Assembly: GCA_027016475.1 (NCBI GenBank)
Contig: JALUTL010000150.1
Location: forward strand, 3,647 to 13,991
DNA length: 10,345 nucleotides
Reading direction: 5' to 3'
Origin: Candidatus Heimdallarchaeota archaeon
Lineage (GTDB): Archaea; Asgardarchaeota; Heimdallarchaeia; Heimdallarchaeales; Kariarchaeaceae
This document shows positions 1 to 6,262 of the stretch, in pieces. A program made the translations under genes and the position numbers. The notes beneath the pieces were generated by a model, which worked only from the letters and a program-made list of their open reading frames with translations, made no database searches and had not been told where the DNA came from. Numbering within the stretch: the first letter of the stretch is position 1; every line of letters starts with the position of its first letter.

Positions 1-1150
1 TTCCATCCCTATAACTGTATCTAACAAAGCTTTCTCTTAAATTACCGATAACAGTCATGTTCACCATTTGCCCGAGGATAGCTTCACCATCCTCTTGGGA
101 CATTGATACCGCGGGAATGGCCCCTGTAGCTTGAAGAGTTCCTGCGAATATCCCTGGCTGATTATTGAAGACAATTGCCGCCTTTGCTCCTGCGGCAGCA
201 GCATTTGCAACTTTTTCTTGAAATGTTATGTCACCTCGCCTGATAAAAGCAATTTTTCCAGTCAGATTTTTACCAGAAAAATCGGAAGTTTGACCAAGAT
301 TAACATATTCAAGCGGTGCAACAATTGTATCGGTAACTTTTGGGGAAAATTCCATTAAATGTACCCTATATTCAGTTCCATTTGCAGTGAAGCTGACAGA
401 AGGAGTATCCTGTCTTACAGTAGAAAGAACTTCGACACCAGGAGCGCCCAATTCCGTCTCTGGACCAATATTTGAAAAATCAGCCGGTTGAAGCTGTGAA
501 TTAATCGCAGACACTGCAATTACGGCGTCGTATGCTGCGGGAAAGTTCACTTGATCGACTGCTTCATTTCCATTTGCTGCAACAAGGAGCAGTCCTTTTT
601 TCCAGGCATCATTTATTATCGCTTCAAGCAAGGAAGAGCCAGATGTTCCACCGAGGCTCATGGATATTATGTCTGCACCATTGTCGGTAGCATATTGGAT
701 GGCTTCCTCAAGTCCAAATCCTCCTTCTGAATCTTGTCCAAATATTTTCAGGGGCATAATTGTGACTTTTGGTGCAACTCCAATTATTCCTTTTCCATCC
801 GCACGGGCAGCAATAGTTCCAGACACATGTGTACCATGCGGAAAGTCCAGCAAATCGCGGACATCATTGTTGTTGTCATAAAAGTTCCAACCATTAATAT
901 CATCCACATAACCGTTAATGTCATCATCAATACCATTTCCAGGGATTTCATCCGTATTGTTCCAAATTGCTCCTGAAAATTCTGGATGGGTTATGTCAAT
1001 TCCTGAATCGATTACAGCAACAATTATTCCTTCACCCATTGTTTTGTCCCATACTTTCGGAGCCCCTACAATTTCTGTTCCCCACGGAATTGTGTCAGTA
1101 ACTGCTTCCGTATGAGAAGTGACAGCAGAAGATGGAACTGAAAATATCAT
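1..1150 (-). CDS. Secreted subtilisin-like serine protease (S8) with PA domain, C-terminus beyond window
   Basis: Reading the minus strand from the ATG at 1150 gives 383 open codons running off the left edge. Catalytic Asp lies in AVIDSGID (D48), catalytic His in HGTHVSG (H105), and the oxyanion Asn in ANGNE (N195). The catalytic Ser (GTS motif) would lie outside the window. Between Asp and His is the Asp/Asn-rich loop NGIDDDINGYVDD, typical of calcium-binding S8 proteases. Residues of about 255-365 look like a protease-associated (PA) domain (KIAFIRRG, AAAAGAKAAIVFNN) inserted between the Asn and Ser motifs, as in many large subtilases. The protein is probably exported and degrades extracellular protein. 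No ATG, GTG or TTG lies upstream in this frame before a stop, so the ATG at 1150 is the only conventional start. It leaves a truncated signal peptide; the codons upstream in frame encode its missing hydrophobic core (see findings). Family assignment is firm; the start is doubtful. Confidence 0.9.
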   Translation of the reverse strand, partial: MIFSVPSSAVTSHTEAVTDTIPWGTEIVGAPKVWDKTMGEGIIVAVIDSGIDITHPEFSGAIWNNTDEIPGNGIDDDINGYVDDINGWNFYDNNNDVRDLLDFPHGTHVSGTIAARADGKGIIGVAPKVTIMPLKIFGQDSEGGFGLEEAIQYATDNGADIISMSLGGTSGSSLLEAIINDAWKKGLLLVAANGNEAVDQVNFPAAYDAVIAVSAINSQLQPADFSNIGPETELGAPGVEVLSTVRQDTPSVSFTANGTEYRVHLMEFSPKVTDTIVAPLEYVNLGQTSDFSGKNLTGKIAFIRRGDITFQEKVANAAAAGAKAAIVFNNQPGIFAGTLQATGAIPAVSMSQEDGEAILGQMVNMTVIGNLRESFVRYSYRDG

Positions 1151-1205
1151 TATGATCAGAATACCGAATATTCCAAATTTTTCATTACTCAGACAGGACT
1201 CGAAT

Positions 1206-1214
1206 CCTATTTAT
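1206..1214 (-). promoter_or_regulatory. TATA-like box of the protease gene
   Basis: The minus strand reads CATAAATAGG-like sequence here, centred about 25 bases before the ATG at 1185. That spacing fits an archaeal leaderless transcript starting at or near 1185, not at the in-frame ATG at 1150. The box supports 1185 as the ancestral start of the protease. Assigned by eye from sequence and spacing only. Confidence 0.45.
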
Positions 1215-1263
1215 GCATATTCCAATTCAACTGTGTCGATTGTCTTTTTTGAATAACTGCGAT

Positions 1264-1761
1264 TTACTCTGTGTTGAAATCTTTTCTCTTCATTCGATGA
1301 TCCCAATACAGTTCATTGTCCTTGAAATACCTGTATCTCTCCAAAACTTCTTGAGCTAATGCAACTTCCTCTATCTGTTCTTCCAAAAATCGTTGCAAGA
1401 GGGGAAATGCATAGACATCGTTGTTTTCAGATGCTATTTTGTACAGGTTCTCGATCGAATGGCTAACTTCAATTTCATGCTCCAAAGCTGCCTTTAGTGC
1501 CACCTCGATATTGGGATAGCTTGAAGGCGGGGACGACAATTGTTTGAATTCAACCTGAACACCCATATCCACCAAAAATTTTTCGAATTCCTTTGCGTGT
1601 TCAAATTCCTCTTGTGCCTGTTCAGTGTAGAAATGGGAAGCATTGTGCCAGTTCAAAGATTCCAGCCAAGTGGCCAAGGCATGGTAAAGGTAAAATGATT
1701 CAAGTTCCAATTTGATTTGATCCATCAGTGCGTCTTTCAATTCATTAGATAGTTTTAGCAT
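1264..1761 (-). CDS. Ferritin (non-haem, FtnA-like)
   Basis: A 165-residue four-helix-bundle ferritin that would oxidise Fe(II) and store it as ferric mineral inside a cytosolic 24-subunit shell. Comparison with E. coli FtnA from memory places the ferroxidase residues at E19 (in KLELES), E52 and H55 (AQEEFEH), E96 (LEHEIE), and E128, Q129 and E132 (EEQIEE). All positions expected for the A, B and C iron sites are present, so it should be active. Length is normal for FtnA (about 165). The ATG at 1761 has a TATA-like box about 27 bases upstream and no clear Shine-Dalgarno, consistent with a leaderless mRNA. The gene lies 63 bases downstream of EF1A on the same strand but probably has its own promoter. 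A bacterioferritin is less likely, since the LELES/AQEE/EEQ pattern is that of ferritin. Confidence 0.93.
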   Translation of the reverse strand: MLKLSNELKDALMDQIKLELESFYLYHALATWLESLNWHNASHFYTEQAQEEFEHAKEFEKFLVDMGVQVEFKQLSSPPSSYPNIEVALKAALEHEIEVSHSIENLYKIASENNDVYAFPLLQRFLEEQIEEVALAQEVLERYRYFKDNELYWDHRMKRKDFNTE

Positions 1762-1780
1762 AGTTAAATTCTATTGAGCC

Positions 1781-1792
1781 ATTGTTAATATG
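1781..1792 (-). promoter_or_regulatory. TATA-like box of the ferritin gene
   Basis: The minus strand reads CATATTAACAAT, centred about 27 bases before the ferritin ATG at 1761, in the short gap behind EF1A. A six-base dyad (CTATTT-GG-AAATAG, 1808-1821) lies directly upstream and could be an operator or part of the EF1A 3' end. Confidence 0.45.
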
Positions 1793-1824
1793 TCTTGCTA
1801 CAAAACCCTATTTGGAAATAGAAT

Positions 1825-3120
1825 TTATTTCATATACTCTTTCTTTTTGGTGACTGCCATGGCAACACCGACTGCAACAGTCTGGCCCATGTCACGGACT
1901 GCAAACCGACCCAATTGTGGGAATTCCTTGAAGGATTCTACAACGAAAGGTTTGACCGGCACCATTTTGACAACGGCAGAATCACCGTTCTTTAGGAATT
2001 CTGGGTTGTCCTGCTTGGCACCTTTGGCAGTTTTGCTGACCAATTCTGCGAATGTGCATGCAGTTTGTGCAGTACCGATATGAATGACAGGAGTGTAACC
2101 AGGAGCAATGACAGTAGGGTGTCGCATGACGACCACTTGAGCTTGGAATTCCTCAGCAACCGTTGGTGGGTTGGTGACATGTCCAACGACATCACCTCTT
2201 CGGACATCCTTTTTACCGATACCCTTGACGGAGAAGCCGATGTTGTCACCAGGTTCAGCCACGGGGATCTGTTCATGGTGCATTTCGATGGTGTTGACTG
2301 TACCTGTTTTGCCGGATGGAGCAAAGACAATCTTGTCGCCAGGTTTCAACGTACCAGTTTCAACACGCCCGGATGGTACGGTACCAATACCAGTAATTTG
2401 GTAGACATCCTGGATTGGCAATCTCAAAGGCTTGTCAGTTGGTTTGGGTGGTGGGGAGAATACATCCAATGCCTCCAACAGAGTTGGCCCCTTGTACCAA
2501 GGCATGTTTGAAGATTTTTCCTTGAGGTTGTCACCGTAGATACCACTAACTGGGACGAATGGGACATTGTCCAGCTTGTAGCCGATACCCTTAAGGAAGC
2601 TACCGATTTCTTCCTTGATTTCGTTGTACCTGTCTTCAGAATAGTCAACAGTATCCATCTTGTTGATTGCAACAACCAATTGGTCTACACCAAGGGTCTT
2701 TGCCAACAAAGCGTGCTCTCTGGTCTGTCCTTGAGCGGAGATCCCAGCTTCGAAACCACCTTTTTCAGCGGAAACGACAAGTACGGCTGCATCTGCCTGA
2801 GATGTACCGGTAATCATGTTCTTGACGAAGTCACGGTGTCCTGGTGCATCGATAATGGTATAAACCTGCTTTTGGGTCTCGAACTTGAAGAAAGCGATAT
2901 CGATGGTTACACCACGCTCTCTCTCTTCTTTCAGCTTGTCCAAAGCCCAAGCGAACTTCCAGGTACCCCTTCCAATCTTCTCGGATTCCTTCTCATATTT
3001 CTCCATGGTTCTCTGGTCAATAGCACCAGCGAGATAGAGGAGGTGTCCGGTCATGGTCGATTTACCATGGTCGACATGTCCAATGATAACTAGGTTCAAG
3101 TGAGGTTTCTTTGAACTCAT
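1825..3120 (-). CDS. tuf: Translation elongation factor 1-alpha (aEF1A)
   Basis: A 431-residue GTPase that delivers aminoacyl-tRNA to the ribosomal A site. G-domain motifs are GHVDHGKST (14-22), DAPGH (91-95) and NKMD (153-156); ERGVTID at 68-74 is the effector (switch) region. Domains II and III follow, from about residue 230, and end in a typical [16 protein letters not shown] segment; length is normal. After DAPGH the protein has a longer loop, [12 protein letters not shown] (117-128), before GQTREH. This is the insert shared by eukaryotic eEF1A and TACK/Asgard EF1A and absent from most euryarchaeal proteins. Segments such as [22 protein letters not shown] resemble eEF1A closely. The ATG at 3120 has an AGAGG site 5 bases upstream and a TATA box further up. 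The usual downstream neighbour rpsJ is replaced by ferritin. Confidence 0.98.
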   Translation of the reverse strand: MSSKKPHLNLVIIGHVDHGKSTMTGHLLYLAGAIDQRTMEKYEKESEKIGRGTWKFAWALDKLKEERERGVTIDIAFFKFETQKQVYTIIDAPGHRDFVKNMITGTSQADAAVLVVSAEKGGFEAGISAQGQTREHALLAKTLGVDQLVVAINKMDTVDYSEDRYNEIKEEIGSFLKGIGYKLDNVPFVPVSGIYGDNLKEKSSNMPWYKGPTLLEALDVFSPPPKPTDKPLRLPIQDVYQITGIGTVPSGRVETGTLKPGDKIVFAPSGKTGTVNTIEMHHEQIPVAEPGDNIGFSVKGIGKKDVRRGDVVGHVTNPPTVAEEFQAQVVVMRHPTVIAPGYTPVIHIGTAQTACTFAELVSKTAKGAKQDNPEFLKNGDSAVVKMVPVKPFVVESFKEFPQLGRFAVRDMGQTVAVGVAMAVTKKKEYMK

Positions 3121-3150
3121 AATTCCTCTGAGACATGGTTATTGTTCGTG

Positions 3151-3160
3151 GTTTATAAGA
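3151..3160 (-). promoter_or_regulatory. TATA box of the EF1A gene
   Basis: The minus strand reads TCTTATAAAC, the best archaeal TATA-box match in the window. It is centred about 35 bases before the ATG, so the transcript would have a short leader of about 8-10 bases. That leader still holds the AGAGG Shine-Dalgarno at 3124-3129, fitting strong expression. The divergent dioxygenase promoter lies about 100 bases away. Confidence 0.65.
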
Positions 3161-3248
3161 GTTCAGAAAGTTTCGTTTCCTGATCTTTGCTTCTGTAACT
3201 GAATCTGCATTTCTGGCAACAAAGGGTTGGTTTTAGGCGAAATCCGAA

Positions 3249-3258
3249 TGTTTAATTG
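3249..3258 (+). promoter_or_regulatory. TATA-like box of the dioxygenase gene
   Basis: The sequence TGTTTAATTG is centred about 27 bases before the ATG at 3281, and no Shine-Dalgarno is visible between them. This suggests a leaderless transcript. The match is weaker than that of EF1A. Confidence 0.4.
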
Positions 3259-3280
3259 CTTTGGATGAATAGAATCACTC

Positions 3281-4078
3281 ATGTCATTGCCAGCTGTGTT
3301 TGTTAGCCATGGAGCACCAACAGCCGCGTTGGAATGGGGCAAATACCAACAGGAATTGCGCCAATTTGCACAATCAATCGAAAGACCAGAAGCAATTTTG
3401 TCGATAAGTGCCCATTGGCAACACAATGCACCATTGCAACTTACTGCCTCGTCTAATCCTGCCACTATACATGACTTTTGGGGCTTCCCTGAAGAGCTTT
3501 ATCGAATGAAATATGATGCACCAGGATCTCCAGAACTTGCCGTAGTGATTGCTCAACATTTGGGAAGGCATGGAATACAAACACAGTTGAATTATGATTG
3601 GGGGTTGGATCACGGCACATGGGTACCCTTATCCTTCATGTTTCCTGAGGCAGACATTCCAGTACTTCAATTGTCCATCCCAATACCAAGATCCCCTGAA
3701 GAAATGTTTCGGATTGGCCAAGCCCTTCAGCTATTTAGGGACAAGGGCATTTTAATTTTTGGGTCTGGCGGAGTTACGCACAATCTACGTCTGGCAATGC
3801 AGAATGTTGCAATGGGTAACCGAAATTTGAAGCCAGATCAATGGGCAAAGGATTTCGACAGTTGGTTGGCCGAAAGGCTTGAACAACGAGACACAGACCA
3901 GATTCTCGAAATAGCAGAAGTGAACCCACTTTTCCGAATTGCTGCACCAACAACGGAGCATTTTGACCCCATTCATCTGATTTTGGGAGTGACTAAAGCA
4001 AATGAAGGATATAGAACGATTCATGAATCAATTGAATTTGGGAACCTATCTTTGCGATCCTTCTCTACAGAAGGTTGA
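3281..4078 (+). CDS. Extradiol ring-cleavage dioxygenase, 4,5-DOPA dioxygenase (DODA/YgiD) family
   Basis: A 265-residue member of the class III extradiol dioxygenase (LigB-like) superfamily, DODA/YgiD branch. Conserved metal-site histidines are visible: H10 (FVSHGAPT), H45 (SAHW), H167 (GGVTHNL) and H227 (TTEHFDP), with H111 in DHGTW as the expected catalytic histidine. Length matches the family (about 260-270). Family members open catechol-type rings such as L-DOPA with O2 using Fe(II) or Zn; the substrate here cannot be read from the sequence. The enzyme implies O2 exposure if it acts as a true dioxygenase. The ATG at 3281 follows a TATA-like box at leaderless spacing. A membrane protein gene follows 24 bases later on the same strand. 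The family is best known from bacteria and plants, so transfer is possible but not shown. Confidence 0.92.
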   Translation: MSLPAVFVSHGAPTAALEWGKYQQELRQFAQSIERPEAILSISAHWQHNAPLQLTASSNPATIHDFWGFPEELYRMKYDAPGSPELAVVIAQHLGRHGIQTQLNYDWGLDHGTWVPLSFMFPEADIPVLQLSIPIPRSPEEMFRIGQALQLFRDKGILIFGSGGVTHNLRLAMQNVAMGNRNLKPDQWAKDFDSWLAERLEQRDTDQILEIAEVNPLFRIAAPTTEHFDPIHLILGVTKANEGYRTIHESIEFGNLSLRSFSTEG

Positions 4079-4102
4079 TGGTAAACACTAAAATCTGAGT
4101 TT

Positions 4103-4807
4103 GTGCAATGCAAGTCTGTGACGAAGCAACCAATTGATTTGGCTAGGGCATGCAATATAGTTGGTGCGTTAGTTATTGCGGGGGGTACAACCCTTTCAAT
4201 TGCTTTCTACAAGGATTATCCACCCAACGAACATCTTTCGTCGTTGGGTACAAGAAGCCCAGTTTTTAGTGATATCAGCAAACAGACCATACAACCCCCC
4301 TATCCAGACCTATTCAATTATGCATTGATTTGTGGATCTGTGTTGCTCCTGTCCAATGCTTTCCTCAATTACAAGTATTTGAGAAGCTTGCATCGAATCC
4401 GACAATCAATTTTTGTTGCAGTTGTTATGGTTTTCGCATTCTTGAATTTAGGAATGGTCGGAATCATAGACCTTGGAATGGAGAGACCACTTCACGATCA
4501 ACTTGCAAAAAATTTTTTCTATGCCATTATGGTAGCCTATGCAACACTTCTGTATATTTTAATTGATGAAAGAAGGAAAAGGCAGAAATGGCAAAAGTGG
4601 ACTGAAGCTACCAAATTCATGATCATTATGTACCTATTGCTTCTTTCCATACAACGCCAAATAGTACTTTTTGGATGGATTAAGCCCGGCATGTTTGGAT
4701 TTATTGGAAATGGCCTCTATCAGCGATTGTGGGGAGTCGGCTTTATTCTAATGGTTCTATTGGATTCTTTTCTTTCTGTCGAAGAAGATCAGACAATATC
4801 CGAATGA
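4103..4807 (+). CDS. Six-helix integral membrane protein, DUF998/Frag1-like
   Basis: A 234-residue protein with six predicted hydrophobic segments at about 17-36, 70-88, 102-122, 137-154, 171-192 and 203-224, joined by basic loops (DERRKRQKWQKW after helix 4). The pattern 'SSLGTRSP' before helix 2, FN at its start, G-G-rich helix 3 and a conserved-looking LH before helix 4 recalls DUF998 and Frag1/DRAM/Sfk1-type membrane proteins, but I only suggest that fold relation; no function is known. The reading frame has no ATG near its beginning. GTG at 4103 is the first possible start after an in-frame stop, and GTG at 4118 is an alternative; both precede helix 1. It probably shares a transcript with the dioxygenase. 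The last 65 bases overlap the end of the SufE-like gene on the opposite strand. Confidence 0.8.
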   Translation: MQCKSVTKQPIDLARACNIVGALVIAGGTTLSIAFYKDYPPNEHLSSLGTRSPVFSDISKQTIQPPYPDLFNYALICGSVLLLSNAFLNYKYLRSLHRIRQSIFVAVVMVFAFLNLGMVGIIDLGMERPLHDQLAKNFFYAIMVAYATLLYILIDERRKRQKWQKWTEATKFMIIMYLLLLSIQRQIVLFGWIKPGMFGFIGNGLYQRLWGVGFILMVLLDSFLSVEEDQTISE

Positions 4808-5138
4808 TGCTTTGCACGGATTGGGATCGAGAGACTGTCTTTGCTGTCTGGGCAAGGTATGGTATATCTCTGAGCGAAAGAATTTTTCCCGAAAGTAGCC
4901 GTGAAATGCCTCTTGCTGATACATCGTGAGGATGAGGGATATCAGCCATTACGGAAATTCCATTGGCTAAATGTTCAATCCATAGTACAATCCGCGTTTC
5001 ACACCCAGAAATGGCGAAACCAGTCTTTCCTTCAATATCTTCCATAGATGGTCGTTCATAATACATTGCGAGTTCAATAAGCATTTTCTGTTTTTCCGCA
5101 TCTGAAAGGGTAACAAACTCTGTCAAATTAAGATCCAT
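4743..5138 (-). CDS. SufE-like sulfur acceptor protein
   Basis: A 131-residue protein with the SufE pattern: an N-terminal helix, then SGCET containing the single cysteine C46 at the position of the persulfide-accepting Cys of SufE (family GCxS/T), then a strand and a ...ARGISRLLSGK... helix corresponding to the family's 'ivkGl.aiLl.l..g', and a C-terminal RSQSVQSIIRI helix. SufE proteins accept persulfide sulfur from a donor (usually the desulfurase SufS) and pass it on. Here the donor may be the sulfurtransferase encoded 10 bases upstream in the same operon. An AGAGGGT ribosome binding site at 5144-5150 overlaps that gene's stop and fixes the ATG at 5138. The 3' end overlaps a convergent membrane-protein gene. 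Divergence from bacterial SufE is clear, so 'SufE-like' is the safe name. Confidence 0.85.
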   Translation of the reverse strand: MDLNLTEFVTLSDAEKQKMLIELAMYYERPSMEDIEGKTGFAISGCETRIVLWIEHLANGISVMADIPHPHDVSARGISRLLSGKILSLRDIPYLAQTAKTVSRSQSVQSIIRILSDLLRQKEKNPIEPLE

Positions 5139-5143
5139 GGCTT

Positions 5144-5150
5144 ACCCTCT
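5144..5150 (-). promoter_or_regulatory. Shine-Dalgarno site of the SufE-like gene
   Basis: The minus strand reads AGAGGGT, overlapping the TAG stop of the sulfurtransferase gene and lying about 5 bases before the ATG at 5138. It fixes that start and suggests coupled translation within the operon. Confidence 0.6.
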
Positions 5151-6051
5151 AGCGAGCGATTGAAGTTACTTGGACTGCGCTAGGATTCTCGATTTGAACA
5201 TTGACGAGATTGCCGTATTCAGTCCAGCTTCCATCATAATTTTTGACTCGTGAAAAGCCCAAGAGATATTTCAATACAAACCAAGTATGTGCAGAGCGTT
5301 CACCGATTCTGCAATAAACGATTACAGATTTGTCTTTATCCAAATGCTTCAGATACAGTTCTTCCAATTCCTTGTAATCTTTAAATGTGCCATCAGATTT
5401 GACAGCAGATGCCCATGGAATATTGACGGCACCCGGAATATGTCCTCCTCTGACGGCACCCTCGTTTGGATATCCGGGGATATGCAGTCGTTGTCCAGCG
5501 AATTCCTCAGGTGATCTTACATCGATCAAAGGATCACCCTGTGTTGAATGTGCAATCACTTCGCTTCGGAAAGCACGATTTGTTGTATCATCTCTTTCTG
5601 AAGAAACATACGTAGTAGGGGAAAAACTTGGAATATCCTTACTTAAAGGGCGTCCTTCTTGTTCCCATTTGATTTTGCCACCATCAAGTAGCTTGACATT
5701 GTTAAAATTGAACAGAGAAAACATCCATAAGGTATAGGCAGCCCACCAATTGTTTTTGTCTCCATAGAAAACAACAGTGGTGTCTTGGCCAATTCCTTTT
5801 TTCCTCAACAGTTCCTGAAACTGTTCCTTGGAAATATAGTCCCGTTTGATCGGATGGTTGAGATCACGTGTCCAATCGATTTCGATTGCTCCGGGGATAT
5901 GCCCTGTCTGATAGAGCAGTGGATCTTCGTTGCTTTCCACGAGGCGATATCTGGGATTTTCGGATCTCTCAAGGAACAAATCCAAATTCTCTTCCAACCA
6001 GTCTGTCGTGACCAGAATGTCAGGGGTTGCATACACATTTTGTGCAGTCAT
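5149..6051 (-). CDS. sseA: Thiosulfate sulfurtransferase (two-domain rhodanese, SseA/CysA2 type)
   Basis: A 300-residue tandem rhodanese, the normal length for thiosulfate or 3-mercaptopyruvate sulfurtransferases. The N-terminal domain (about 10-135) is the inactive scaffold, with CH2A/CH2B-like motifs ([14 protein letters not shown]) and a Gly-Asp in place of active Cys at the loop (FYGDKNN). The C-terminal domain (about 160-285) has [15 protein letters not shown] and the active-site loop CRIGERS, starting with C247, as in actinobacterial SseA/CysA2 proteins. Such enzymes move a sulfane sulfur from thiosulfate or a similar donor onto the cysteine and then onto an acceptor; the SufE-like protein encoded 10 bases downstream is a likely partner. 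The ATG at 6051 follows an AAATAAAT box 27 bases upstream, suggesting a leaderless message. Exact donor is uncertain. Confidence 0.94.
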   Translation of the reverse strand: MTAQNVYATPDILVTTDWLEENLDLFLERSENPRYRLVESNEDPLLYQTGHIPGAIEIDWTRDLNHPIKRDYISKEQFQELLRKKGIGQDTTVVFYGDKNNWWAAYTLWMFSLFNFNNVKLLDGGKIKWEQEGRPLSKDIPSFSPTTYVSSERDDTTNRAFRSEVIAHSTQGDPLIDVRSPEEFAGQRLHIPGYPNEGAVRGGHIPGAVNIPWASAVKSDGTFKDYKELEELYLKHLDKDKSVIVYCRIGERSAHTWFVLKYLLGFSRVKNYDGSWTEYGNLVNVQIENPSAVQVTSIAR

Positions 6052-6073
6052 GATTGCTTTACGAGAAAGATTT

Positions 6074-6084
6074 CATTTATTTGG
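6074..6084 (-). promoter_or_regulatory. TATA-like box of the sulfurtransferase-SufE operon
   Basis: The minus strand reads CCAAATAAATG, centred about 27 bases before the ATG at 6051, with no Shine-Dalgarno between. The spacing fits a leaderless first gene. Confidence 0.5.
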
Positions 6085-6235
6085 TTTGACAAAAAAAATC
6101 AACCCTTCTTATGCAATTTGATTTGAGCTCTGTTATGACAGTCAAGATAATAGATAATTAACATCTATCAACAAATTTTTCACACAACTCCAATATTCTG
6201 ATCATGTTTTAATTAAATCGGAAAAGAATTGACTT

Positions 6236-6250
6236 TTTTAAAAGAAACAT
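6236..6250 (-). terminator. Possible U-tract terminator of the aminotransferase gene
   Basis: Just past the aminotransferase stop the minus strand reads ATGTTTCTTTTAAAA, a T-rich tract of the sort used by archaeal RNA polymerase to terminate. No stable hairpin precedes it, which is normal in archaea. The rest of the 211-base gap (6052-6262) is AT-rich and holds an imperfect inverted repeat at 6146-6172 and the sulfurtransferase promoter. Confidence 0.35.
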
Positions 6251-6262
6251 AATTGCAATTGA

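Noticed and set aside
131..1115. Several short plus-strand open frames over the protease gene
   Set aside because: They are antisense to clear protease coding sequence with catalytic motifs and carry no family features.
1191..1211. tRNA T-arm-like sequence (GGATTCGAGTCC on the minus strand)
   Set aside because: The T-stem pairs poorly (A-C at the closing pair) and no anticodon arm, D-arm or matching acceptor strand lies upstream. It is better described as an imperfect palindrome.
2065..3093. Long open frames on the plus strand across EF1A (148 and 137 codons)
   Set aside because: They are antisense to a highly conserved, strongly biased gene, have no recognisable domains and no promoter, and their codon content is that of a shadow frame.
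3163..3465. A 100-codon minus-strand frame spanning the EF1A-dioxygenase gap
   Set aside because: It overlaps the dioxygenase N-terminus in antisense and would cross both divergent promoters; the protein has no recognisable motif.
5785..6126. A 113-codon plus-strand frame over the start of the sulfurtransferase gene
   Set aside because: It is antisense to the conserved rhodanese domain and shows no domain or promoter.
6052..6262. A small gene or ncRNA in the AT-rich gap between aminotransferase and sulfurtransferase
   Set aside because: No open frame with a plausible start and no GC-rich structured segment; only promoter, T-tract and an imperfect inverted repeat are visible.
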